Assembly: GCA_028386065.3 (NCBI GenBank)
Contig: JAKUCV010000413.1
Location: 72,744 to 136,743, forward strand
Direction: 5' to 3'
Source: Turnera subulata
Taxonomy: Eukaryota; Streptophyta; Magnoliopsida; Malpighiales; Passifloraceae
DNA: 64,000 nucleotides
Shown here one piece after another: positions 52,283 to 63,865 of the stretch (the first letter of the stretch is position 1; the number at the start of each line of letters is the position of its first letter). The notes beneath the pieces are model-generated. The model did no database searches. It saw nothing but the letters and a program-made list of their open reading frames with translations, and was not told the origin of the DNA. A program made the translations under genes and the position numbers.

Positions 52283-53950
52283 GAGGGCTGATAACCGATA
52301 GTGTTTGCTATGTTTGAAAGAAGTGAAAGTTTTGTTCATCGTTTTTTATGACTCTGCTTTTGTGTCACGTGTTCACTTAATCAATAAAATGTGCCTCTTC
52401 TTTCCTATCTCGATGATTGCAATTCATGATTTAGAAAATGACGTAGTTTATACTAAGGTGAACGGATTTTGCAAACATTTCAAGTTTGGCTTGCCGAACT
52501 TCTAAATGGATCAATTCAAAGTTAAGCCATTGAAACCCAGCTTATCAACGTGGCTCCACACTAGATTCTAGGATCCTGGCCGAGGCCATAAGAAAGAAGC
52601 CTCCTGTTTTAGAAATAGAGTAGTGCTTGAAGCACAAACCCTTGGCTAATGTGGAGCAGCCACACCTAAAAACCCTAAACTAGACACCAACCTTCAAACA
52701 CAACCTTCACTAAAGACTTGGGGGGAGAAGCGTTCCTAAAATAGTCTGATTTTGATCAATGGGAAAAATTGTGAAAGGTGAGACATCTGGCCCGTCTTCA
52801 CCCGAACTACGGGGATCTGATTTCTTAAACATAGCACCAAAAAAAAAAGAAAAAAAAGAGAAAAAAATAGGAACACCCTCTAGATCACCAATCCACGAAA
52901 TCGACAAGTTCATACTTCCCCTTTTTTTTTTACAAATTTCACATATGAATGGGACTCGAATTTCAATCAAAGCAGGTTTTTTAAGCAGAGGTATTCCTAT
53001 TAAAAAAAGAAAATAAAAAAGAGTGCTATGTTTAGGAATACGTAGGCAACCTAAAATAAAGGTGCGGTCAAAACAAAAATCCCCTCCCTTTCCAAGTCGA
53101 ACTTTCTTGATAAACTAAGCTTTGACACCTATTCTACCAATGGTCCAACCATTTAACCAAGAATTGATCTGTCACAAAAATGTTTGCAGTCACCTTAGTA
53201 TGAATGAAATCATTGACTTGGCATGCATAGAGCGGGGTCCCGATTCATTTGAGAAGTGTGAAAAAGAGAAGAGTGAACGAGGACAAAGTACATAGTGATC
53301 ATTATCTGAGGACTTGATAGCAGCATGAATTGTGGTTTCATCCACCTCTACAAGACACAAGTAGAACGACATCATCTACCCCCTGGCTCAAAATCATGTT
53401 TGCACATTTGAAGGATACCTTTCCTTGGCTGGTGTACTCTCTCACGAGAATCTTCACTCATGTTTGCCTTAGAATTATTCGAACGAGTTTCGAAGAAGGT
53501 CCCTGGGTATGCCAAGGTTTTTCTTACGGAGTCTTAAACTCGGTAAAGCCTGAAGAAAGAAAAGAGATACCCAAATCCAATTTTGAAAAAGAAAAGAAAA
53601 GAGGGAGAGAAAAGATAAAGAAGAGAGAGCAAAACCCTTTCTTGAAAACCAAGAGGCACTCATATATACACTGTTTGGATTTATGATATTTTTCATGTGG
53701 GCCCTACTAGGCCCAAAATTGATTTGTTATTGTTAAGGGCATTCTTGAGAAGATATAAGGCCTAGTTTTTTTAGTTGATGTGTGTTGTCTTGGGCATTCA
53801 AAGAGATATAAGCCCCAACTTCTGTCGATGAGTCGAGGTATGAGTTTGGGCATTCAAGAAGATGTAAGCCCCAACTTGTGTTAATGAGTTTAGGCATCCT
53901 CAATAAAACCAGTTGTATTGCCCAACCTTTTTTGTGAAATGATGCCAGGG
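52283..53950 (+). other. Non-coding part of the first Tat interior
   Basis: No gene. There are A-rich and purine-rich tracts (52840-52870 and 53575-53640) and, from 53700, words of the type gggcattc..gagatataagcccc leading into the hairpin array. Confidence 0.6.
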
Positions 53951-54014
53951 GCATGCTACCCCATGATTTGAATTGTATAATTTTCAGGGCAGACTACCCC
54001 ATTAGAGTTAATAT

Positions 54015-55600
54015 CTGATTCTAAGGGCATAGCTGCCCATGTTTTTGGAATGAGTGCACAAAGGGTATAGTTGCCCTAGTTTTTTCGAGCTTGAATAAGG
54101 GGCATAGATGCCCTAATTTTGAAAGTTGAACAAAAGGCATAGCTGTCTGGATTTTTGAACATGAGGGGCATAGCTGCCCTAATTTTTTGATGTTGAAAGA
54201 GGGCCTGTGCTTAAAAATTGATTACGCCTTGGGCATAGTTGCCCAAATTTTTTTTTATTTAAGTTTATCAGGGGCATAGCTGCCTGAGGTTTTATACATC
54301 TGAGGGGCATAGCTGCCCGAACCTTTTGAGTCGATTTTAAATCAAGGGCATAGCTGCCCAAGTTTTTGAAATAGAAGGACATAGCTGCCCAAGTTCATGA
54401 TTGCATGGTGGGCATAGCTGCCCAGATTTCTTTTGATACATCAGGGGCATAGCTGCCCGAGTTTTTAAGCACAAGGGGCATAGCTGTCCAAGTTTTTGAA
54501 TTTGCTTGCATGAAAGGCATAACTGCTTGGGGATAGCTGCCTGTGTCATTGAGAAGGACATAGCTGTCCCGATTCTTGATTTAAGTACATCAAAGGCATA
54601 GCTGCCCGAACTTTTTTTTTAACATGAGGGACATAGCTGCCCTAATTATTGAAGTTGAGGAGGGCATAGCTGCCCATATTTTCAAAGTTGATTACACTTT
54701 GGGCATAGTTGCCTAAATTATTAAGAGGGGCATAGCTGCCCGGTTGTTTTTTGAAGTAGAGCATATGAAGGGCAGAGCTGCCCAAATATTTGAATTTAAA
54801 GGGCATAGCTGCCCAAATTCTTAACTTGGTTGCATGATGGGCATAGCTGCCCGGTGTTTTTGAATTTAATTGCATGAAGGGCATAACTGCTTGAGTTTTT
54901 ACTTTGATCGCATAAAGGGCATAGCTGCCCAAATTTTTAAATTTGAAGGGTATAGCTACTCTAGTTTTCAAAATTTAATTGATGGGCACAGCTGCCCGAG
55001 TTCTTAACTTGGTTACATGAAGGGCATAGCTGCCCGTGTTTTTGAATTTGATTGCAAGGAGGCATAGCTGCCTGATTTGTTAAATTGATCATGTTTAGGG
55101 CATAACTGCCCGATTTCTTCAAGATGATTTCAAACCAAGGGCATAGCTGTCCGAATTTGTGAAGCTAATTATGTCAGGGGCATAGCTGCCCAAATTTTTG
55201 AAATTGACTACATCGAGGGCATAGCTGCCCGAGTTTCCGAAAATAGTTACACCAGTGGCATAGTGGCCCAATTTTCTTAAGTTTATTGCAAACTGAGGAC
55301 ATAGCTGTCCAAGTTTCTAGAATTGGTCACGTCAAGGGCATAGCTGCCCATATGTTTCGAATTAATTGCACACAAGGGGCATAACTGTCTGACTTTTTAT
55401 GCATTAGGGGCATAGCTGCCACAAGGTTTTAAAATAATCATGCATCATTGAGCATAGCTTCCCGAAGTGTTAAAATAGATCACCTCCTGAGGGCATAGCT
55501 GCCCAAAATTTTGAGATGATTACACATTTGGGGGTGTGGTTGCCCAATCACTTTGAAAGATTTGGATTGTGTCTTGGTGGCATAGCTACTCAAAATTCAT
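54015..55600 (+). repeat. Hairpin array 1: about 43 GGGCATAGCTGCCC-type units
   Basis: Units are 14-15 bp with a 5-bp stem (GGGCA/TGCCC) and a TAGC loop, at an average spacing near 37 bp (31-45). The spacers are T-rich and variable, many reading like gagtttttgaattt. Several units have paired stem changes (54556-54569, 54948-54961, 55060-55073, 55297-55310). Spacing is not in multiples of three and the array is not a reading frame. Confidence 0.95.
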
Positions 55601-55696
55601 GGTCCATAATACTCACATCCATTATCCAAAATTGGTTGTTCCTTTCTTGCGTTGCTTCGTCCCTAGTTTTAAGGACTAAACAACGAGAGGCATCTG

Positions 55697-57293
55697 TTAA
55701 CATCCAAATTTGACCCATGAAAATTATATTGAGATTAGGCTTTAGACATATTTTAATCATAAGATTGATGAGTTAGTCTTGGGTTGAAGCATGGATGGGG
55801 TTTAATTTTAGTAGAATTTATACGTTATAGTAATTAAGACTTTTATATGTCTAGGATTAATGAGACGATTTAATCGTAGGATATGTTAAGGACTAAATTG
55901 CTAAAATGTATTTTATCTCATTAAATTTGGGCTTTTTTATTTATTAAACCCAAATATATTTATTCTTGGACTGAAGATAAATGTAAGGGTCCAATTAAAT
56001 AAGGTATGGACTATTCTTCAGAGTTGCACAGCCCATTAACACCTTGCTTGCAGACAAATTTAGCTCTGATTTTAGTGGAAAATTAGAGTTAAATCATTCC
56101 TTAATAGCAAGAATGTTTTTGGTATGATTTTGGCTTAAAATGAGGAATCAATGTGTAATTAATCAATTAGGAGATGATTGAGAGGAGTAGTAATCAAGAA
56201 AGCAGAGGATTCTGGGCAGTCTAGGGGTTAATTACGCGGTAGGATCAATCAGGGAGGAATTAGAGGAGAATCGGGACCGAAAAAGGAAAGAGCGGGTGAG
56301 ACGTGTAGGCGCGGGCGGTCAACTCGGGATGACCGCCGGGCCTGGGCGGTCTTCCACCCATGATCGCCCGGCCTGGCTGTCATCCATAGGATGACCGCAT
56401 GCACACCCAGAAACGCGTTTTCTCCCTGATTTTTGCCCGTAACCTGATTCTACTCGGTTTTGGCCCAGATTTTTGGCAATTACTTTGATCATTAAGTTGG
56501 TCCACGCCCCTAGGCTACCCAGAACACTATAAATAGGACCCCTCTCTCATATTTCATGATACACATTCTATTACACAAACACTCTTCATAAAGCTTTGAA
56601 GCTTGGAGAAACTCTATCTCTCCAAGCTTAAGAAATAGTTCCGTAGGCAAAACTCTTGGCAGAATTTTGTGGATAGCATCATCCATTGAAGGCAGCAAAG
56701 GGGAAGATCAAGAAGAAGTCCAAGATTGAGTTGAGGAGTGGGAGGAAATTGTGTGGGAGGCACAACCCAAACCAAGGAGCTAGAGGAGCGCTACAGGAGG
56801 TAATCCTAATCCCTTTTTGTCTGACCAATTATTGTTGAGATGTTGATGTTGATGATGATATCACTGTTGTGATGCCATGTCAAGAACTACGCGGGCTTTG
56901 AACCCGGTCGCCGGGGTACATAGGTGGTTTCTAGTGGTGGAAACTCAAGCCCAATCTTCTTCTTCTCCCCTTTCTTTTTAATATTCAGTTATTATGTGTT
57001 TTGGTACTCACACATGCGCACTTGCACAAGGCATACAAAATCCTCTAATTGCACAAAGTTTTGCCCCAACATGGACGGGTGCCTAACACCTTCCCATCCA
57101 TGACAAATCCCCGGGTTCAGCATCTTTGGTTCGTTATCCAGTTGCCTAAATGGAGTCACATGAAGGGGTTTTCCCAAGTTTTTGTCCCTTAATAAAATTT
57201 GGGTGGCGACTCCAAAGATGTTGGATGATGGTTATGAAGAAGGTGTAAAGGAAAGGTGAATAGGCCCAAGTGATTTTGGGTCGAGTATTCACA
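55697..57293 (+). repeat. Tat LTR2 (1,597 bp)
   Basis: Begins TTAACATCCAAATTTGACCC, so the TG terminus has mutated to TT. Ends GAGTATTCACA, followed by the primer-binding region. It is the 3' LTR of the first unit and the 5' LTR of the second. Confidence 0.93.
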
Positions 57294-60200
57294 GCTGGCG
57301 ACTCCACTGGGACTTAAAGGGTTCAAGAAACCTTGTGCAATCATTGGATTTTTGTATGTCTTTTTATGTGTCATCATAAGTGCCTTGCATTCATGATAAA
57401 TGTTGTGAAGCCCTTACCGTAAGAGGGCCAGGGGATCCAAGTCCGCTACAATGTTTTCCTTAAGCGATAGTGGCTTGTGTGAACCGGTTTCTCGCTGCTC
57501 AAGCAATGATAGGGATCAATGGGCCCCGGACCTCACGCAATATCCTTTATCACATGTGAGTAGGCCAAACTATTCCTTAGCGACAGTCTTTCAGCCCCCA
57601 ACCAGCTGCATACCCTGAGCATCTCATGCATATTGAATCAATAAGTGTTACGTGCATTTTTTGTGTGATTGTTTTTGTGGATTCGTGTATGTGTAAATAG
57701 AGTGTTTTTATTTCGATAGATCAGAAAAAACAATAAAAAATATATAGCAGGACTGCCTTGCTAACTCTGCGTAGGGTGCTACATCGCATGGTGTGAATTG
57801 ATGAGTCTAGGAGAGGAACCCAACGGTAGTAAGTATGCATGTCTAAGTCGATGATATTTTTCTGGTGTTGCTTCCTAGTTGATATGTTCAGTTGGTCTAC
57901 CTTGTTTTAGGGAATCTCCATTTGCATACATTGAACAATGCATCACATATTTTTCAAATCAAACAAATCGAGCCGAGGTGTATCGTCCTTGTTGAAACTT
58001 AAGTTTTCTTGAAAAGGAAAAAAGATTGTTTTTAAAGAAAAGAAACATGTTTTGCGAGTATATTCCATCATGGTTTCCACCAATTATTTTTTTGAAATAA
58101 AACAAAGCTTAAGTCTAAGACTCTTGATGGCTATAAACCGAATCGATTGAAAATCCTACCTTTAGGACACCATGAGTGAAAAATTAATTTTTTAAAACCC
58201 ACCAATTGCCATGATTAAGGGGAATTTTGTTGATGGATGGCCAACGATGAATCTTGGAGTTTTGAACTTTTTGTGCTGTTTAACCCGACGTTTGTTTTTC
58301 CGAACACCCTATGCATATCTTTTTGAAAAAAAAAATCTTGACGTCAACATCTGTATCCTAGAACAAATCGCCAGGCCTTTTCAAAGTGAATTTCTCATGT
58401 GGTTTCTCGATAAAGGATTTGATTTAGGCCCTCTTTGCTTGAGCCTGCATGCCAACAAAAGCCTACCTAGTAGCATTATCCCTCGATAAACCCTCTTTGA
58501 GCCTATAACGTGATAGCCGGCTTTTCTTTTATTACCTACATCAACTCACCATTAACCCTTTGAGCCCTCTCTACGGCTATCGTATATATGTCTTTCATGA
58601 ATCATTACCCGTTTCAAAACACGTTGGGAAGATCTCATTACGAGCTTTTACCAAAGAATTTTTCAAAGACAAGTGCACATCGATCTCTAAACATCCAAGA
58701 CGGTCCATACAACGAATTGCTTCAAGAATAGTATGAAATGCCGAAGTGCACACAAGGACGAATTGCAAAAATCAATCACCGAAGGTCCTTAAATACAAAG
58801 GAGAAATCATCAAAGCTCTCGAAGTTGATTATCGGACAATCCAAAAAAAGACAGAAGAGGATCGAATGTGTGCGCAAACAATCATTTTGAAGAAAGAAAG
58901 ATGATCAACTCAAGATTGGATGTCAATAAAAAAAATGCACTTAGAGAATACTTTGGTTTTCTTGGTAGAAGCTCACCCTTCCAAAGCTCGATTTTGAACT
59001 TTGAATCCCTCACTATCCTCTCTTTGATGAACCTCTACACATAACCCCATTACAACCTTTGATGAAAGACGTATTGATCTTTTTGAGAATGACTATATAC
59101 AATAGTGGAGTTTAGGCCTGGAATTTGCCTATGGCATTTCTTTTAAAAAAATTTTATGACGTCAAATCATACTTGCATATGGGATCTTTCCTTGTTCAGG
59201 TTGTTACTCTAAAATGTTTTTTTTTTTTGAACTCTAAAGAGAGTCCTCGATTGGGTGTCTTGATCTAAGTCCTCTTCAGTCAGCGATTTGGTGGAGAATT
59301 TCAAAACCTCTAATTTGAAGTATCTTTTCACTACTCATAGGGTCCTTATGGAAGAAGAAAAACATTCATGGTCATCGGGAGTCTTCAGCCTGAAGTTTTT
59401 GCATTTTAATGGGATAACTCGCTCTTTGAAATTGTTTAACTTTCACCTTGGCCTGAATAACTTCCAATGCTCATGCATCATACTAGGGGCACTTGTACCC
59501 AAACGCACTATGTAGATATAAGGTAGCACTTGCATTCAAGAAGCAGACATATCATGTAGAGCTAGAAAGCACTTGCATTCGAGGGGAAAAGAGAGAAGAT
59601 GAGAAAAGAGAAGAAGAAGAGCGAGAGATAGAGAAAAGGAGAGAGAAGGGATCGAGAGAAGAGAGGAGGAGAGAGAAAAGATAGAGAGAGGAAGAAGACA
59701 AACATGTCATGGCACTCACATGTAGAAACTAGGGGCATCCCCATGCATTGAAAAGACAAACACATTGTAGACATGCTCATGCATCACATACGTGTAGACT
59801 AGGGATTCCTTGCTAAGGTAGACTTTGTTGAGAATAGATGATCAATGAAGGTGACAACATCATAAATCCATCATTTTACGTAAACTTGCATTCCCAAGGG
59901 CTCATGACTGGAAGGGCATGGCATGCTCGACTTCTTAAAAGACCTCATTTGTAGAATAATGGGCACGCCATGCCCGCACCTGAGAAGTAGATCACCTGTA
60001 GACTCTAGGGGCACGGCGGTCCTCAGCTTTTGATGTTAATGATTGATGTTGGGCATTCTTGAGAAGATGTAAGGCCCAATTTTTTTATAAAGTTGATGTG
60101 TGTTGTCTAGGGCATTCAAGGAGATGTAAGCCCCAACTTTTGTTGATGAGTCGAGGTATAAATTTGGGCATTCTCAACAAAACGAGTTGTAAGGCCCAAC

Positions 60201-60294
60201 CTTTTTTGTGAAATGATGCCAGGGGGATGCTACCCCATGATTTGAATTGTATAATTTTCGGGGCAGGCTGCCCCATTAGAGTTAATGTCTGATT
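57294..60294 (+). other. Non-coding part of the second Tat interior
   Basis: Similar to the first interior up to about 57660, then different: no gag. A nearly pure A/G tract runs 59581-59698. Words ggcatggcatgctcg and gggcacgccatgcccgc (59915-59985) are further palindromes just before the hairpin array. Confidence 0.65.
59581..59698 (+). repeat. Homopurine tract (about 118 bp)
   Basis: Almost only A and G, with isolated T or C, in irregular GAGA/GAAGA units. It could form triplex or act as an internal polypurine tract; no function is shown. Confidence 0.85.
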
Positions 60295-61735
60295 CTAAGG
60301 GCATAGCTCCCCATGTTTTTGGAATGAGTGCACAAAGGGCATAGCTGCCCTAGTTTTTTCGAACTTGAATAAGAGGCATAGATGCCCTAATTTTGAAAGT
60401 TGAACAAAAGGCATAGCTGTCTGGATTTTTGAACATGAGGGGCATAGCTGCCCTAATTTTCTGATGTTGAAAGAAGGCATAGCTGCCCGCATTTTCGAAA
60501 TTGATTACGCCATGGGCATAGTTGCCCAATTTTTTTTTATTTAAGTTTATCAAGGGCATAGCTGCCCGAGGTTCTATACATCTGAGGGGCATAGCTGCCC
60601 GAACCTTTTGAGTTGATTTTAAATCAAGGGCATAGCTGCCCAAGTTTTTGAAATGGAAGGGCATAGCTGCCCAAGTTCATGATTGCATGGTGGGCATAGC
60701 TGTCCGGATTTCTTTTGATACGTCAGGGGCATAGCTGCCCGAGTTTTTAAGCACAAGGGGCATAGCTACTCAAGTTTTTTAATTTACTTGCATGAAAGGC
60801 ATAACTACCTGGGCATAGCTGCCTGCGTCATTGAGAAGGACATAGTTGTCCCGATTCTTGATTTAAGAATATCAAGGGCATAGCTGCTCGGATTTTTTTG
60901 AACATGAGGGGCATAGCTGCCCTAATTATTGAAGTTGAGGAGGGCATAGCTGCCCATATTTTCAAAGTTGATTACACCTTGGGCATAGTTGCCCAAATTA
61001 TTGAGAGGGGCATAGCTGCCCGGATGTTTTTGAAGTAGAGCATATGAAGGGCATAGCTGGCCAAATATTTGAATTTAAAGGGCATAGCTGCCCGAGTTCT
61101 TAACTTGGTTGTATGATGGGCATAGCTGCCCGGAGTTTTTGAATTTAATTGCATGAAGGGCATAGCTGCCTGAGTTTTTACTTTGATCGCATAAAGGGCA
61201 TAGCTGCCCAAAATTTTAAATTTGAAGGGTATAGCTACTCGAGTTTTCAAAATTTAATTGATGGGCATAGCTGCCCGAGTTCTTAACTTGGTTGCATGAA
61301 AGGCATAGCTACCCGTGTTTTTGAATTTGATTACATGGAGGGCATAACTGTCTGATTTGTTAATTTGATCATGTTAAGGGCATAGCTGCCCGATTTCTTT
61401 AAGAAGATTTCAAACCAAGGGCATAGCTGCCCGAATTTGTAAAGCTAATTATATCAGGGGCATAGCTGCCCAAATTTTTGAAGTTGACTACATCGAGGGC
61501 ATAGCTGCCCGAGTTTCCGAAAATAGTTACACCAGGGGCATAGCTGCCCAGTTTTCTTAAGTTTATTACGAACTGAGGACATAGCTGTCCAAGTTTCTAA
61601 AATTGGTCACGTCAAGGGCATAGTAACCCATATGTTTCGAATTGATTGCACACAAGGGGCATAGCTGTTCGACTTTTTATGCATTAGGGGCATAGCTGCC
61701 CCAGATTTTCAAACCAAGAGTATAGCTGCTCAAAA
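60295..61735 (+). repeat. Hairpin array 2: about 40 GGGCATAGCTGCCC-type units
   Basis: Collinear with array 1 spacer by spacer (for example the spacers reading atgattgcatggtgg and cttggttgcatga), so the two are copies of one ancestral array. Unit sequences differ at many positions between copies, including GGACA/TGTCC units at about 60838 and 61577. Confidence 0.94.
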
Positions 61736-61836
61736 TTCATGGTCCACAATACTCACATCCATTATCCAAATTTGGTTGTTCCTTTCTTGCGTTGCTTCTT
61801 CCGTAGTTTTAAGGACTCACCAACGAGGGGCATCTG

Positions 61837-63436
61837 TGAACACCCAAATTTGACCCATGAAAATTTTATTAAATTAGGCGTTAGACATGTTTGAATCATA
61901 AGATTGATGAGTTAGTCTTGGGTTGAAGCATGGATGGGGTTTAATTTTAGTAGAATTTATACGTTATAGTAATTAAGACTTTTATATGCCTAGGATTAAT
62001 GAGACGATTTAATCATAGGATATGTTAAGGACTAAATTGCTAAAGTATATTTTATCTCATTAAATTTGGGCTTGTTTATTTATTAAACCCAATTATATTT
62101 ATTCTTGGGTTGAAGATAAATGTAAGGGTACAATTTAATAAGGTATGAACTTTTCTTCAGAGTTGCACAGCCCATTAACACCTTGCTTGCAGACAAATTT
62201 AATTATGCGTAATCAGCTCGTGGAAAATCAGAGTTAAATCATTCCATAATAGCAAGAATGTTTTTGGTATGATTTTGGCTTAAAATGAGGAATCAATGTG
62301 TAATTAGTCAATTAGAAGATGATTGACAGGAGTAGTAATAAAGAAAGCAGAGGATTCTGGGCAGTCTAGGGGTTAGTTATGCGGTAGGATCAATCAGGGA
62401 GGAATTAGGGGAGAATCGGGACCGAAAAAGGAAAGAACGGGTGATACGCGTAGGCGCGGGCGATCATTTCGGGATGACCGCCGGGCCTGGCGGTCTTCCA
62501 CCCATGACCGCCCGGCCTGGCTGTCATCCATAGGATGACCGCCGGCCATGGCGGTCATGCAAACCCAGAGACGCGTTTTCTCCCCGATTTTCGCCCGTAA
62601 TCTGATTCTACTTGGTTTTGGCCCAGATTTTTGGCCATTACCTTGATCATTAAGTTGGTCCACGCCCCTAGGCTACCCAGAACACTATAAATAGGACCCC
62701 TCTCTCACATTTCAAGACACACATTCTATTACACAAATACTTTTCATAAAGCTTTGAAGCTTGGAGACACTCTATCTCTCCAAGCTTAAGAAATAGTTCC
62801 ATAGGCAAAACTCTGGCAGAGTTTCGTGGGTAGCATCATCCATTGAAGGTAGCAAAGGGGAAAATCAAGAAGAACTCCAAGATTGAGTTGAGGACTGGGA
62901 GGAAATTGTGTGGGAGGTACAACCCAAACCAAGGAGCTAGAGGAGGGTTACAAGAGGTAATCCTAATCCCTTTTTGTCTGACCAATTATTATTGAGATGT
63001 TGATGATGATGTGACTGTTGTGATGTCATGTCAAGAACTACGTGGGCTTTGAACCCGGTCGCCGGGGTACGTAGGTGGTTTCTAGTGGTAGAAACTCAAG
63101 CCCAATCTTCTTCTTCTCTCCTTTCTTTTTAATATTCAGTTATTATGTGTTTTGGTGCTCACACTTGCACAAGGCATACAAAATCCTCTAATTGCATAAA
63201 GTTTCGCCCCAATATGGACGGGTGCCTAACACCTTTCCATCCATGACGAATCTCCGGGTCCAGCATCTTTGGTTCGTTATGCAGTTGCCTAAATGGAGTC
63301 ACATGAAGGGTTTTTCCGAAGTTTTTATCCCTTAATAAAATTTGGGTGGCGACTCCAAAGATGTTAGAAGATGGTTATGAAGAAGGTGTAAAGGAAAGGT
63401 GAATAGGCCCAAGTGATTTTGGGTCGGGTATTCACA
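61837..63436 (+). repeat. Tat LTR3 (1,600 bp)
   Basis: TGAACACCCAAATTTGACCC...GGTCGGGTATTCACA. Followed directly by GAAGTCC, not by a primer-binding region, so it is the terminal 3' LTR of the array. Confidence 0.93.
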
Positions 63437-63764
63437 GAAGTCCTCATCAATTGGTAGAAATTACAGTAGAGAAGTCCAAACATTGCCTTCTGCAAGCCAT
63501 TCGTTCAATTGAGGCTACCTGGAATTTGAAGTAAGATGGAAGTTCGTCTGATTACATTTCAAAAGTATTATCCTAGATTTTTTTTACTTTGAAAACTAAT
63601 TTGTGTATTGAATAAGTAACACGACATTGAAATTTATAACACTTAGCTTAGATCGGTATCAGGTACTTAGGTTCGTGTTTGTCTTTATTTATATGACTGT
63701 GAAATTGAAAATTTTAGTAGTTTGATTCTGTGTTCCTTTAGTGGTTTGATGTCTTATATATTAG
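63437..63764 (+). other. Flank and intron upstream of the PYM exon
   Basis: 63441-63533 can be read without a stop (ending LLQAIRSIEATWNLK, then TAA), but I do not recognise it and it is not PYM. The rest is intron-like, T-rich DNA. Confidence 0.4.
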
Positions 63765-63865
63765 CCGCACAGGAAGTACCTCCTGGTTATGATCCAGTTC
63801 CAGAAACTAAACCAAAGACCAAGGCAGTAAAGAGGAACGAAAGAAAGAAGGAGAAGTGGCTGCAG
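63765..63865 (+). CDS. PYM: PYM (partner of Y14-Mago), internal exon
   Basis: Encodes EVPPGYDPVPETKPKTKAVK then RNERKKEKWLQ (31 codons from 63773), followed by a gtatgc donor. This is the conserved segment of plant PYM that follows the N-terminal Mago/Y14-binding region; PYM is a ribosome-associated protein that takes exon junction complexes apart during translation. Two acceptors are possible: tatattag at 63764, adding CC GCA CAG in frame, or ccgcacag at 63772. The plant pattern ..A(S)QEVPPGYDP favours the first. Other exons lie outside the window or were not found. The donor suggests a working gene, but the upstream exons would be separated from this one by whatever lies to the left, possibly the whole Tat array. 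Confidence 0.8.

Larger units (their letters stand above)
49174..63436 (+). mobile_element. Tat-lineage gypsy array: LTR1-interior-LTR2-interior-LTR3
   Basis: Three LTRs of about 1.6 kb in the same orientation (49174-50782, 55697-57293, 61837-63436) separate two interiors (4.9 and 4.5 kb). LTR1 and LTR2 are each followed by the same primer-binding region (TGGCGACTCCACTGGGAC), and LTR2 and LTR3 are each preceded by the same polypurine-like end (GAG(A/G)GGCATCTG). Only the first interior has gag; both have the hairpin array. Outer flanks AGTTG and GAAGT do not match. No pol is present anywhere in the array. Confidence 0.88.

Noticed and set aside
54179..54971. Minus-strand frames with repeated GQLCP/AAMPL peptides over the hairpin array
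   Set aside because: They arise from the GGGCATAGCTGCCC word. Spacing is not a multiple of three, so the peptide changes frame from unit to unit and no long frame forms.
54015..61735. Hairpin arrays and the 41-bp array as CRISPR-like structures
   Set aside because: The host is a plant, the spacers are T-rich and related to one another, units are too short and variable, and the arrays lie inside LTR retrotransposons.
49169..63441. AGTTG (left) and GAAGT (right) as a target duplication of the three-LTR array
   Set aside because: Only partial, shifted similarity; not a real 5-bp direct repeat.
63441..63533. The open stretch ending LLQAIRSIEATWNLK as an upstream PYM exon
   Set aside because: It does not match the PYM N-terminal region and ends in TAA unless an AA|gtaaga donor is used; kept only as an unexplained open segment.
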